A stretch of DNA of 64,000 nucleotides from Flectobacillus rivi (GCF_030056655.1 NZ_JASHIE010000001.1:248001-312000), one strand, 5' to 3'; shown: positions 26,034 to 34,601, numbered from the stretch's first letter. The notes: a model not told the origin generated them from the letters alone. Numbers and translations are program-made.

Positions 26034-26207
26034 GATGAGTGATTATGTTACAATTTATATTTTAGTAGTAGAGACGCAATGATTGCGTCTTAAGCCAAGT
26101 TATATCAAGTATATTTTCATCAAAAAAGCGGTCGAAAACTATTTTTCGACCGCTTTTTTGATGAAAATTTGGAGAATAACCCTAATTTTAAAATTCGGGA
26201 TGACTCA
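26034..26207. repeat. Dispersed palindromic element, copy A
   Basis: About 174 bp, nearly the same as the inverted copy at 33115-33286. It holds the 19-base palindrome AGACGCAATGATTGCGTCT (26072-26090) and a perfect 26-bp hairpin (26113-26138 with 26143-26168; CATCAAAAAAGCGGTCGAAA on the left). The hairpin is flanked by A6 and T6 and lies between convergent genes, so it can end transcription from both sides. Confidence 0.9.
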
Positions 26208-26210
26208 TAT

Positions 26211-27215
26211 TTACTTCTCACCATACACTTTTCTCATAATGGCATCGCCTACCCCTGTACGGTAATGACTCTGTTCGTAGAAGTTTTGATAATATTCTGT
26301 CAACCCATTCTTTCCTGTAAAATCATACACTCTTTTGGGAAATAATTTTTGTAATAGAGCCAAGTCTGTGGGATGAAACTTGACTTGTTCATACAATGGA
26401 CTCAAAATTATTTTGTAGTCCGTATGATGTTTTTTGAAAATATCAGCTATCTCTTGAAGCATTTTTTCCTGACGATATTCAATTAAAATTGACTTATCTG
26501 TCTTCTGACCTTTTCTTTGATAAAACACGCCCTTTTTTTCCTGATAGTACTCTTCTGGATGTTGACTTACCAAACGCTCCTGAAAAGGCATATAGATGGT
26601 ATTATTTCGAGTATCATAATAGATGGGCTTTTCTTGAATAAAGCCTTTCATCCAACTTTGATAGCCCAATAATTGATACCCATAATAGCGAATCCAAAAG
26701 TCAGGTTGTATATACGCTTTGAGAAATAGCGTTTGAAAATCTAATACTGACTCCCCTGAGACCTTCGGATGTTTGATATACAAGTGATTATCGACGTTTG
26801 AAGTATGTGTAAACGTACGATCATGACAAATAATGAGTAGTACATTTTTCAACTTCACTCCTTGTCTATCTAGCCATTTGATTTTAGTGTAAATCCCATA
26901 AATAGACTCATTGGAAGCATCAAAAAGAAAAGGTTCTGCATTTTCAGGCAAATATTTTTTCCAACGTGCTGGCTTAAATGCCATCGTTCGGGAACTCCCC
27001 AAAATGAAAGAATTATAATGAAACTGAGGATTATTGCGAATAAATGTCTCGGTAGAAACATAATCTCTATTGGGAACAATCACAGGTTTTGAAAAGTCCG
27101 AGTAGCTATGCAGCACTTTGAAGGGATCAAAATACCAGTATCCCAACAAAAACAAACAGCCTACAACAATCGGAATAATCGAAAACTTGAGAATAGTCCA
27201 AATAAATCTACGCAT
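26211..27215 (-). CDS. Membrane-anchored SGNH/GDSL-like hydrolase family protein
   Basis: A 334-residue protein with one N-terminal membrane helix (residues 7-27; FSIIPIVVGCLFLLGYWYF) and a large extracytoplasmic part. FILGSSRTMAFKP near residue 70 looks like the block I Ser motif of SGNH hydrolases, and SHYRTGVGDAIMRK at the end looks like block V with the catalytic His. Similar proteins act in acetylation or deacetylation of surface polysaccharides (DltD or AlgX-like). The catalytic Asp cannot be placed safely. It is in the same direction as the ThiF-like gene, 55 bases after it. Confidence 0.65.
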   Translation of the reverse strand: MRRFIWTILKFSIIPIVVGCLFLLGYWYFDPFKVLHSYSDFSKPVIVPNRDYVSTETFIRNNPQFHYNSFILGSSRTMAFKPARWKKYLPENAEPFLFDASNESIYGIYTKIKWLDRQGVKLKNVLLIICHDRTFTHTSNVDNHLYIKHPKVSGESVLDFQTLFLKAYIQPDFWIRYYGYQLLGYQSWMKGFIQEKPIYYDTRNNTIYMPFQERLVSQHPEEYYQEKKGVFYQRKGQKTDKSILIEYRQEKMLQEIADIFKKHHTDYKIILSPLYEQVKFHPTDLALLQKLFPKRVYDFTGKNGLTEYYQNFYEQSHYRTGVGDAIMRKVYGEK

Positions 27216-27270
27216 GAGGAAGGAAATACCAGTGCTTCAAAAAACCGTAAAACACTGGTAATGAGGTATA

Positions 27271-28059
27271 TTATTTCTTTTTCTGTTTCTTTTCACGAGC
27301 TACCATCTCTTTTGGTTTTTTCTCCATTTTAATCGGATAGCCCAATAAATCGCGAATTACCACTGATGCACAAACGCCTCCAAATGCCGCAGGAATATAA
27401 GAAATTGTCCCATAAGCTGACTTTTTGAAGTTGCTTCCATCGGTCAACATCAAAGAATCATCGTCGTGTTTTTCTAAAGAAAAAACCGCTTTGATGCCCG
27501 AACGGATTCCCATTTTACGCAAACGCTTACGAACTAATGAGGCGAGATAACATTGACGAGTTTCAAATAAATCTGCGGTGCGAAGCAATGTTGGATCTAC
27601 TTTTCCTCCTGCTCCCATCGAACTTACGATTTTGAGTCCCTTGTTATACGCTGTACTTAAAAGCGTTAATTTTGGGGTGATTGAGTCAATACAGTCCATC
27701 ACGTAATCGAACTGATTTTCGCTCAAAAGCTTTTCAGCTGCTTCTGGAGATAAAAACTCCTTTATGGTTGTTAACTTCAATTCTGGATTAATCGCCAACA
27801 ATCGCTCAGTCATAATATCCGCTTTGGGCTCCCCATGATTGGTTGCCAATGCAGGTAACTGACGGTTACGGTTGGATGGGTCGACCACGTCGCCATCTAC
27901 AATCGTCATTGTGCCAACGCCTGAGCGCGCGACAAATTCGGCAGCAAATGAACCAACGCCACCTAAGCCCACCACTAATACGTGAGCATTTTGTAATTTT
28001 TGAATTCCCTCGTCACCTACCAACAATTTGGTTCTACCAAGCCAAGCTAAATCACTCAT
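27271..28059 (-). CDS. tcdA: ThiF family protein, probable tRNA threonylcarbamoyladenosine dehydratase
   Basis: A 262-residue E1-like enzyme. It has the ATP-binding motif VVGLGGVGSFAAEFVARSGVG near residue 30, Arg and Asp positions in VDGDVVDPSNRNRQ, and the late motif YGTISYIPAAFGGVCAS typical of TcdA/CsdL rather than ThiF or MoeB. No CxxC zinc pairs of MoeB type are seen. TcdA forms cyclic t6A at position 37 of ANN-decoding tRNAs using ATP. It is the first of two genes on the minus strand before the SGNH-like gene. Confidence 0.85.
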   Translation of the reverse strand: MSDLAWLGRTKLLVGDEGIQKLQNAHVLVVGLGGVGSFAAEFVARSGVGTMTIVDGDVVDPSNRNRQLPALATNHGEPKADIMTERLLAINPELKLTTIKEFLSPEAAEKLLSENQFDYVMDCIDSITPKLTLLSTAYNKGLKIVSSMGAGGKVDPTLLRTADLFETRQCYLASLVRKRLRKMGIRSGIKAVFSLEKHDDDSLMLTDGSNFKKSAYGTISYIPAAFGGVCASVVIRDLLGYPIKMEKKPKEMVAREKKQKKK

Positions 28060-28091
28060 TTTTTATTGAAAATATCTTTTACTTAAAATCT

Positions 28092-29042
28092 TTAAAGTTC
28101 TTCTCTAATTTGATAATCAGTAGTTCTATCAGAGTTCATGGTTAATAATTCGCCAATAAAACCAGCTAAAAACAGTTGTGAACCTATAATAATCGCTACC
28201 AACGCCAAATAAAACCACGTATTATCAGTAATATTTCGGAAAGGAATATGATTGGAAATGCTGTAAATTTTATCACCTATCAAGTAAAGTGTAATAAATA
28301 AGCCTACCAAAAATGACAAGATACCCAAACTACCAAATAGGTGCATTGGACGTTTGCCAAATTTTTGGACAAAAGTAATTGAAAGTAAATCTAGTAATCC
28401 GTAAAGAAAACGTTCGATACCAAACTTGGTTGTACCATATTTACGAGCCTGATGCTGCACTACTTTTTCTCCAATTCTTGAAAAACCGTTCCAATTAGCC
28501 TGAACAGGGATGTAGCGGTGCATTTCGCCATACAGACGGATTGTTTTGATTACCTCTAATTTGTAGGCTTTCAAACCACAGTTATTGTCATGCAGATTAA
28601 TACCCGACATCCATTTGATAGCCGCATTATAGAGTTTAGTAGGAATCGTTTTCGAAAGTGGATCAAAACGTTTTTGTTTCCAACCCGAAACCAAATCATA
28701 ATCCTCAACCGTAATCATGCGATATAACTCAGGAATCTCATCTGGGCTATCCTGCAAATCAGCATCCATTGTGATCACCACACTTCCTTGAGCTTTCTGA
28801 AAACCCACGTGCAAAGCAGCAGATTTACCATAGTTGCGACTAAATGAAACAGCTTTGATACGAGGATTCTGTGCGGCAAGAGACTTCAACACCTGCCAAG
28901 AGCGGTCTTTACTCCCATCGTTCACAAAAATCACTTCGTAGGTAAATTGATTTTCATCCATCACTCGCTCAATCCATGCACAAAGTTCAGGCAAAGATTC
29001 CTCCTCATTATATAGTGGTACTACAATCGAAATTGCTAACAT
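28092..29042 (-). CDS. Family 2 glycosyltransferase with two C-terminal membrane helices (DPM1/GtrB-like)
   Basis: A 316-residue enzyme with a GT-A domain (residues 1-230; VVPLYNEEESLPEL, FVNDGSKDRSWQVL, the acidic DADLQDSPDEIPELY and SGWKQKR) and two membrane segments near 235-310. This layout is typical of polyprenyl-phosphate glycosyltransferases (DPM1, GtrB, ArnC), which pass a sugar from UDP or GDP to undecaprenyl phosphate at the inner membrane for later transfer to surface glycans or lipid A. The sugar is not evident. Confidence 0.9.
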   Translation of the reverse strand: MLAISIVVPLYNEEESLPELCAWIERVMDENQFTYEVIFVNDGSKDRSWQVLKSLAAQNPRIKAVSFSRNYGKSAALHVGFQKAQGSVVITMDADLQDSPDEIPELYRMITVEDYDLVSGWKQKRFDPLSKTIPTKLYNAAIKWMSGINLHDNNCGLKAYKLEVIKTIRLYGEMHRYIPVQANWNGFSRIGEKVVQHQARKYGTTKFGIERFLYGLLDLLSITFVQKFGKRPMHLFGSLGILSFLVGLFITLYLIGDKIYSISNHIPFRNITDNTWFYLALVAIIIGSQLFLAGFIGELLTMNSDRTTDYQIREEL

Positions 29043-29103
29043 AATTTTGTTTATTAGAAATGTTACCGCATGACTCGATAACGAATGATAGACGGTGTCT
29101 TTA

Positions 29104-29796
29104 TCAAAAAATCAAATAATACTCTTTTAATAATGCGCTAAATTGACCTGTATATTGTTCTTGAGCATCTTTTATCAGTAATTCAGTGTTTTCCAGAATC
29201 TCTGGCTCACTTCCATATTCAACAATAACTCTAAGAATCTTTGCGCCTTCACGATGGCGAACAGTCAATTTTTTTTGTGGAAATAATCCCTTTGATACTG
29301 CCAAGTCTTCAAGGACTTTCGCCTCATAAGCTGGTAATAATACTGCAAATTTACCAGAAGTTGTCCGTAACCTAAGCACCGAATCCAAAAGTTCTTCAAA
29401 ACTTAAAGTTTCGGTATGATGCGCCTGATTTTTTTGTACCTTCTCCGACTTCAAATGATTCTGATAAAAGGGAGGATTTGACACAATATAATCATATTTT
29501 GTATCAGGAGAAAAATCTTGTATTTTTCCGTGAAATACTCCTATCCTATCACTCCATTTACTTTCGGCAATATTACTTTTGGCTTGTTCAAAAGCTGGTA
29601 GGTCTAATTCTACGGCATCAATACCTGCGTTGGTTCGCTGTGCCATCATCAATGATAACAACCCTGTTCCTGAACCAATATCTAAAATATTTTCAGCCTG
29701 AGCAACATCTACCCAAGCACCCAATATACAAGCGTCGGTAGACACTTTCATGGCGCACTGGTCTTGATGTATGGTAAATTGCTTGAACTGAAACAT
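29104..29796 (-). CDS. trmN6: tRNA1(Val) (adenine37-N6)-methyltransferase
   Basis: A 230-residue class I methyltransferase with the SAM-binding motif LDIGSGTGLLSLMMAQR near residue 40, the acidic loop VELDLPAFEQA, and the N6-adenine catalytic motif NPPFYQN near residue 105. Length and start (MFQFKQFTIHQDQCAMKVSTDACILGAW) fit TrmN6/YfiC, which methylates adenine 37 of tRNA1(Val). A palindromic repeat separates it from the RNase H gene. Confidence 0.92.
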   Translation of the reverse strand: MFQFKQFTIHQDQCAMKVSTDACILGAWVDVAQAENILDIGSGTGLLSLMMAQRTNAGIDAVELDLPAFEQAKSNIAESKWSDRIGVFHGKIQDFSPDTKYDYIVSNPPFYQNHLKSEKVQKNQAHHTETLSFEELLDSVLRLRTTSGKFAVLLPAYEAKVLEDLAVSKGLFPQKKLTVRHREGAKILRVIVEYGSEPEILENTELLIKDAQEQYTGQFSALLKEYYLIF

Positions 29797-29813
29797 ATAC
29801 GTTTATAATATTT

Positions 29814-29882
29814 AGTGATTGAGTGTTTTGTGATTTAGTGATTTTTAATAATAATCACTAAATCACAAAACACTCAATCACT
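29814..29882. repeat. Perfect 30-bp inverted repeat (GTGATTGAG family)
   Basis: Arms 29814-29843 and 29853-29882 are exact reverse complements around a 9-base AT loop. The left arm begins AGTGATTGAGTGTTTTGTG. It starts 2 bases after the RNase H stop on the minus strand and could end that transcript. The sequence is related to the element at 1125-1212. Confidence 0.9.
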
Positions 29883-29884
29883 CA

Positions 29885-30514
29885 TTACTTTCTTCCATAA
29901 TCCGCGGGGTTTTCGCCCCAGAATTCGGTTTCCCACTTGAGCACTTGGTTTGAATACGTATTATTTTTCAACCAGATTAATGCTCTATCTACTAATCGAA
30001 AAAGCTCTTCGGTTTTAGCATTACGTTCTAAATTCGTTTTTATTGCTTTATTTCTGACCCAGCTCAAAGCCGTTTTTGAGTCTGAGTAAATGGGCAAATC
30101 AGAATTGTGTTTTTGCAAGAAAGACAAACCATGCACTATAGCTAAGAATTCTCCGATATTTACAGTTCCTTCAGGAAATGGACCCATCGAAAATAAGACT
30201 CTTTTCGTAGAAGTTTCAACTCCTTGATATTCCAACACGCCAGGGTTGCCAGAGCAGGCAGCATCTACAGAAATACTATTGGCCAAGGGTTTTCCTACAT
30301 TTTTCTTGGTTACCGCTTTTGCTCCAGTAGCTCCTTGTTGCACAGACTGCCAGTAGTTTCCCTTAGCAGCTTTCTCGGCCTCCGCCTCTGTATCAAAGGA
30401 TTTGTATTGTGCCCCTTCAAAGCCTTTTACAGCTTCTTCAGTTTCTGCCCACGAAGAAAAAACACCCGTTTTTCTTCCCTTCCACACTGCATAATATTTT
30501 GCTTTTTTTGCCAT
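29885..30514 (-). CDS. rnhA: Ribonuclease HI with N-terminal viroplasmin-type domain
   Basis: A 209-residue enzyme. Residues 5-50 are a caulimovirus viroplasmin-type RNA/DNA-hybrid binding domain (YYAVWKGRKTGVFSSWAETE), followed by a linker and the RNase H fold with the full catalytic set Asp84 (ISVDAACSG), Glu122 (GEFLAI), Asp145 (YSDSKTAL) and Asp205 (NPADYG). It removes RNA from RNA-DNA hybrids. The ATG at 30514 is chosen, as a longer frame upstream encodes a non-homologous sequence in repeat-containing DNA. Confidence 0.93.
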   Translation of the reverse strand: MAKKAKYYAVWKGRKTGVFSSWAETEEAVKGFEGAQYKSFDTEAEAEKAAKGNYWQSVQQGATGAKAVTKKNVGKPLANSISVDAACSGNPGVLEYQGVETSTKRVLFSMGPFPEGTVNIGEFLAIVHGLSFLQKHNSDLPIYSDSKTALSWVRNKAIKTNLERNAKTEELFRLVDRALIWLKNNTYSNQVLKWETEFWGENPADYGRK

Positions 30515-30878
30515 TTCTCTTAAAAAACCGTGAAGATAATCAATTTTCGGCTTTATCTCGAAAGAATCAACATGCGTAAATATTTTGTCTCTGCTGTTCA
30601 TACTATTGCAGATTGGGGATTGCTGATTTCGGAAATACAGAAAACTACTTTTATTTTTTACAAGATATAGCAAGAAAAAACTCCCATATCCGAAATACTC
30701 CCTTCGTACACTACTAATTTCAGATAAATAATCTTTGAGGTTTACCACAAAAGAACATAGAAGTGCCAAGTGCTGATTTTAGTTAATTAATGTTAAATAA
30801 GCGTGTTAAACTGCTTTTGCTATTGTTCTTCTAAAAATGACCTTTTAGCTTTGTTCAAAATTTAACACCGTTTACATC
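30515..30878. other. Divergent intergenic stretch with repeat fragments
   Basis: This 364-base gap holds a fragment of the TTTCGGA dispersed repeat near 30605-30640 and the promoter of the barrel gene at its right end. No gene was found in it. Confidence 0.5.
30823..30853 (+). promoter_or_regulatory. Promoter of the first barrel gene
   Basis: TTG (30823-30825) and TAGCTTTG (30846-30853), 20 bases apart, fit the Bacteroidota consensus. The downstream leader (CAAAATTTAACACC) resembles that of the paralogue at 31788. Confidence 0.65.
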
Positions 30879-31478
30879 ATGAAAAAACTCATTCTAACCT
30901 GTTGTGTTGCCGCGTTGAGCGCACTTTCTCTTACCTCAAAAGCACAGTTCGACCCTAATACAAAATACTGGCAACTAGGTGGTTCGTTAGCTACTAATAA
31001 CACCACATTTGGCAATCTTGGCAGAGAAGATTTACATAGCAATGCAATTTCATTGACTTTTAGAAAAGGAAAATTTGGAGAAAACAATGTAGCAAAAGGT
31101 TGGCTTTTAGACTATAGTCTTTTAACATCATCAGGGTCTACTCTTAACACGACCTATTACCAGCATCGTTTTGGAGCAGGCTATTTTGTGAGCAAATTTC
31201 AACCAATCACTCAAAATTTAGCCTTGTATGCTGAAGCCGTTGGCAAAGCACAATATCTATACAATACCTCAAAAGGAAGCACTGGCACTGATGGTTGGGC
31301 TGCAACGATTGAAGGTAATGTTGGGCTACGCTACAGTATGAAGAACAAATGGTTCTTGGATTTAGGAACAAACGTAGGGACGCTTCAATATCAAAGTATG
31401 GGTGATGTAAAGAACTTTTCTGGTGCGATTGTACCAAGTGTTGGAACTTTCAAAATATCTATAGGCAAGACTTTTTAG
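30879..31478 (+). CDS. Outer-membrane beta-barrel protein, tandem paralogue 1
   Basis: A 199-residue protein with a signal peptide (cut after SKAQ) and a small barrel of about eight strands. FDPNTKYWQLGGSLATNN starts the mature part, and the chain ends SVGTFKISIGKTF with the terminal Phe of outer-membrane barrels. It is clearly a paralogue of the gene at 31788: both have the DPxTKYW start, the WLxDYxL middle and the FKIxIGKT end. The role is unknown; small barrels of this type may bind or stabilise the membrane. Confidence 0.8.
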   Translation: MKKLILTCCVAALSALSLTSKAQFDPNTKYWQLGGSLATNNTTFGNLGREDLHSNAISLTFRKGKFGENNVAKGWLLDYSLLTSSGSTLNTTYYQHRFGAGYFVSKFQPITQNLALYAEAVGKAQYLYNTSKGSTGTDGWAATIEGNVGLRYSMKNKWFLDLGTNVGTLQYQSMGDVKNFSGAIVPSVGTFKISIGKTF

Positions 31479-31674
31479 ATTGTAGATGTTACTGGTTAGT
31501 AGTATATCAGTTAGTGGTAGATTTTACCAAAGTAGATATAAAGTGTTTCAATTCTATCTATACAGTCATTTTAGCATCTATTATTTGTTTTTTATATAAA
31601 GTACAATATTACGTTTATTCTACACCGTTTTGTTCAATTAGGATTGTTTCGCACTAAGAAACGAGTAATATAGA

Positions 31675-31709
31675 AGAGCGCTCTGCCATAGGTAGAGCGC
31701 TCTCTTTTT
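31675..31709 (+). terminator. Rho-independent terminator
   Basis: AGAGCGCTCT is repeated at 31675 and 31694 (each copy is also a palindrome) around GCCATAGGT and is followed by CTTTTT. It lies 197 bases after the first barrel gene and 78 before the next; the DNA between 31479 and 31674 shows no coding frame and might hold the end of the mRNA or a small RNA. Confidence 0.85.
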
Positions 31710-31730
31710 GTTAAAGTTTTGTTAAATCAC

Positions 31731-31760
31731 TTGAATTGTACTTAAGGATTCTTACTTTCG
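31731..31760 (+). promoter_or_regulatory. Promoter of the second barrel gene
   Basis: TTG (31731-31733) and TACTTTCG (31753-31760), 19 bases apart. The start codon follows 27 bases later, after a leader containing TTTTTAACACC. Confidence 0.65.
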
Positions 31761-31787
31761 TACAAATTTTTAACACCATATACTTAC

Positions 31788-32396
31788 ATGAAAATACTTT
31801 TTCTAACCTGTTTGACTGTGATACTACTCATGGTCCATAATTCATCTCAAGCACAATACGACCCAGGCACTAAATATTGGGTGGTCGGTGGCGGACTTAT
31901 TGGAAACTTTAGAAACGCCTTTACTTCATCACAGGCTTTAGCTCATGAACAAAACCTAAACTTACATTTCAAGTTTGGAAAATTTGGCGACAATAAGGTT
32001 TCGAGAGGCTGGTTAGCAGATTATACGCTTGAGTGGCATGAATCGAGCAGTTCCTCTAAATATGGTTCACATAGTATTGGAGCAGGATATTTTATCAATA
32101 AATTTCAGCCACTCAACAAAAATATTGGTCTATATGCAGAAGCTAGTGGTATAGGGAGATATTTACTTACCAGATCGAACAATGGCTATAAAAGTGATGG
32201 TTTTCATGCCTCCATTCAAGCTAATGTAGGATTAAGGTATCATTTCAAAAGTAAACTTTTTCTTGATTGTAGTGCTAATATAGGCTCTGTTAACTATCAA
32301 AAATCAGATTCACAACCTGCTAAAACAGAAAATTTTTATGTTGCCCTATCCCCAAATATTGGTTCTTTCAAAATTGCTATCGGTAAAACACTCTAA
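31788..32396 (+). CDS. Outer-membrane beta-barrel protein, tandem paralogue 2
   Basis: A 202-residue paralogue of the preceding gene, with signal peptide (cut after SSQAQ), YDPGTKYWVVGGGLIGN at the start of the mature part and SFKIAIGKTL at the end. It has its own promoter after a strong terminator, which suggests separate control of the two copies. A third barrel gene follows after 12 bases and is likely co-transcribed. Confidence 0.8.
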   Translation: MKILFLTCLTVILLMVHNSSQAQYDPGTKYWVVGGGLIGNFRNAFTSSQALAHEQNLNLHFKFGKFGDNKVSRGWLADYTLEWHESSSSSKYGSHSIGAGYFINKFQPLNKNIGLYAEASGIGRYLLTRSNNGYKSDGFHASIQANVGLRYHFKSKLFLDCSANIGSVNYQKSDSQPAKTENFYVALSPNIGSFKIAIGKTL

Positions 32397-32408
32397 CCTA
32401 GAAAAATC

Positions 32409-33080
32409 ATGAAAACGTTACAATTTAGCTTATTAGTTATATCGATTTGTCTACTATTTAATTTCTATAGCTTTGGACAATACAGTGAAGGCAAAAAATA
32501 CTTGGAAGGTAGTTTCAATATTGGAACAACAAGACTGAAGGACTACAATCAAAATCAAAAAGATGATTTATCATCTACTCTAAATGTTACCTACGGGAAG
32601 TTTATATCCAAATCAAAAGCTCGCTTCTGGACCTTAGGATTTACACAATCCTCAACAGATTACAGATTTGCAACTACATACAGTACGAATAATTCAAATT
32701 ACAAATTCTCCCTAGGTGTAGGAAATGAATATTACAAACAAATATTTGGGAATTTAGGTATTTATGGAAGGCTTCAAGGAAATCTTTATGCAGGTAATAC
32801 TTCCCAAACTATTTACGATGACTTTAGGCCGTCTAACAATGAAGATACCAACACCTTCTCTACAGGCGTAACTTTGGAAGGTTCAGGAGGAGTAAGCTAT
32901 TTCGTTAGTAAGAAATTAGCACTCGTTGTACCGATTGTAAGTTCAAATTTATTTGGGCTAGACTTTAGTCAAACAAATAGTGAAACGATGATGTCTACCT
33001 CTAGGATTATTCAGATTAGGTACAACATTTCACCTACTATCTATCTTAATCTGGGTATTGGTATACGGTATGTATTTTAA
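32409..33080 (+). CDS. Outer-membrane beta-barrel protein, tandem member 3
   Basis: A 223-residue protein with a signal peptide (cut after FGQ) and the mature start YSEGKKYLEGSFNIGTTRL, a weaker relative of the DPxTKYW start of the two genes before it. The strands carry many Asn, Ser and Tyr, and the chain ends GIGIRYVF with terminal Phe. It is probably a diverged third copy. It ends before a repeat that could terminate transcription from both sides. Confidence 0.75.
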   Translation: MKTLQFSLLVISICLLFNFYSFGQYSEGKKYLEGSFNIGTTRLKDYNQNQKDDLSSTLNVTYGKFISKSKARFWTLGFTQSSTDYRFATTYSTNNSNYKFSLGVGNEYYKQIFGNLGIYGRLQGNLYAGNTSQTIYDDFRPSNNEDTNTFSTGVTLEGSGGVSYFVSKKLALVVPIVSSNLFGLDFSQTNSETMMSTSRIIQIRYNISPTIYLNLGIGIRYVF

Positions 33081-33114
33081 ACATGAGTTGTCGCTAAATT
33101 AGTGAATTGAGATT

Positions 33115-33286
33115 GAGTCATTCAGGATTTTAGCATTAGGGGCATTCTCCAATATTTCATCAAAAAAGCGGTCAGAAAACAATTTTCGACCGCTTTTTTG
33201 ATGCTACTATACTAGATATAACTTGGCTTAAGACGCAATCATTGCGTCTCTACTACTAGAATATAAATTGTAACATAATCACTCAT
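33115..33286. repeat. Dispersed palindromic element, copy B (inverted relative to A)
   Basis: It holds a 16-bp hairpin (33158-33173 with 33188-33203; CATCAAAAAAGCGGTC) and AGACGCAATCATTGCGTCT (33231-33249), in the opposite order and orientation to copy A at 26034. The two match over nearly the whole length. It also lies between convergent genes. Confidence 0.9.
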
Positions 33287-33336
33287 TCACTCAACCACAA
33301 TTCACTAAATTCGAGATGCATATCTCGCCAATTCTA

Positions 33337-33966
33337 TCAATTCCCCTCCTCTTTCAACTCTCGAATATCCGCAATCAAATTTTCTACATCTGTGGCTAAG
33401 GTACCATTATATATTCCACGAATTCGGTTTTGGGAATCTACCAAAATAAAGTTTTCGGTATGTAAAAAATTGTTTTCGTCTTTAGCTACACCTAAATTTT
33501 CATCCGCAAAATAGGATTTTCTTGCCAAATCATAAATCTGTTTTTTATCTCCTGTCAACAAATGCCATTGAGGCAAGTTTATATTTTTTGTCTTTGCATA
33601 ACGTGCCAAAACTGCAACACTGTCACGATTGGGCATAACGCTGTAGGACATAATTCTGACTGAACTATCCTTGGCATACGCTTGTGCCACCTTTTGCATG
33701 CCATCCATCAGTCGAGGACAAAGACTTGGACAAATGGTAAAGAAAAAATTGGCAACATGGATTTTGCCTTTTACCGTATTGAGCGTCACCTTTTGACCTG
33801 CTTGATTCTGGAAACTAAAATCTGCAATATGATGTGTGACACTGTCAGCATTCCAAATAGTGGTAAAATCTGCTGTATTGTAATAGGGTATTTTCGTCTT
33901 CTTTTCAGAAGTAGAACAACTTGCAATAAGTACATTTATGAGTACAACAAGAGTTATTTTATTCAT
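33337..33966 (-). CDS. SCO1/SenC family copper-binding lipoprotein
   Basis: A 209-residue lipoprotein (VLIASCSTSEKK, lipid Cys17) with a thioredoxin-like SCO domain. The copper ligands are present: Cys79 and Cys83 in TICPSLCPRL and His169 in NFLHTENF. SCO proteins load the CuA centre of cytochrome c oxidase or act as periplasmic thiol oxidoreductases. The ATG at 33966 is right, because it overlaps the stop of the preceding gene (TAATG). That overlap ties it to the MORN-like gene. Confidence 0.93.
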   Translation of the reverse strand: MNKITLVVLINVLIASCSTSEKKTKIPYYNTADFTTIWNADSVTHHIADFSFQNQAGQKVTLNTVKGKIHVANFFFTICPSLCPRLMDGMQKVAQAYAKDSSVRIMSYSVMPNRDSVAVLARYAKTKNINLPQWHLLTGDKKQIYDLARKSYFADENLGVAKDENNFLHTENFILVDSQNRIRGIYNGTLATDVENLIADIRELKEEGN

Positions 33967-34532
33967 TATAATCCCGTTTGAAGTTTTTCGTTTTCGCCCA
34001 TACAACCTTTAGCACCTAATAATCCAAATCTTCTTCCTTCGACTACCTCAAAATTGGCTTTGAGTTTTCCATTTTCATACCAAAAACTTTGTCTTCCTGA
34101 AGGTTGACCTTTTTCATTATAGTGACATAAGGAAAAAAGCTGTCCACTCTGATACCATTGCTTATGTTCACCAACAGGCATATCTTCCACAAAATGATAA
34201 TCGAAGCGTTTATGACCATTTTGCCAAAAGGCAAAATGATGCCCAGTTTTTTGATTATTGCGATAAAAACGTTTCTCTGACAAATTACCATTTTCATACC
34301 ATTGTGTTTCCCATCCTTCAAGCTTTCCATGATTATAAACTCTTTCCGAAGATTTTTGATGGTTTGGGAAAAAGGTATCGAGCACGCCTGAAAAAGGTTT
34401 TCCTTGATAAAAAAGAACATCTTGTTGGTACACAAAAGCCTTATCATCCCACCGATAATGTTGTGGTGATTTTTCACAAGCGAACAGCAAAATATGACTT
34501 AAAAAGAGAACTAAGCAATGGTAAAATTTCAT
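33966..34532 (-). CDS. Lipoprotein with MORN-like (YwqK) repeats
   Basis: A 188-residue lipoprotein (HILLFACEKSPQ, lipid Cys near 17) followed by about six repeats of the pattern GxxxGxxxxWYxNGxLxxxxxY (for example KLEGWETQWYENGNLSEKRF and QWYQSGQLFSLCHY), known as MORN_2 or YwqK repeats. Such proteins are often labelled antitoxin, with weak support. The start is taken at 34532, where the signal begins; the longer frame would run into a repeat. It overlaps the SCO1 gene by 1 base and is translationally coupled to it. Confidence 0.82.
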   Translation of the reverse strand: MKFYHCLVLFLSHILLFACEKSPQHYRWDDKAFVYQQDVLFYQGKPFSGVLDTFFPNHQKSSERVYNHGKLEGWETQWYENGNLSEKRFYRNNQKTGHHFAFWQNGHKRFDYHFVEDMPVGEHKQWYQSGQLFSLCHYNEKGQPSGRQSFWYENGKLKANFEVVEGRRFGLLGAKGCMGENEKLQTGL

Positions 34533-34550
34533 ATTCAACTTTATATTAAT

Positions 34551-34601
34551 AACAGTTATAAACTGTTTAAAAAGTAAGTCCAAGACTAAGTCTTGAACTA
34601 G
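34551..34601. repeat. Double-palindrome dispersed repeat, copy 3
   Basis: AACAGTTATAAACTGTT (34551-34567) is followed by GTCCAAGAC-TAA-GTCTTGAAC and CTAG (34578-34601), the same layout as at 3778 and 4481, 30 kb away. Confidence 0.8.

Noticed and set aside
33966..34532. MORN-like lipoprotein as the antitoxin of a toxin-antitoxin pair
   Set aside because: It is a lipoprotein coupled to SCO1; no toxin gene is adjacent, so the usual database label is not supported.
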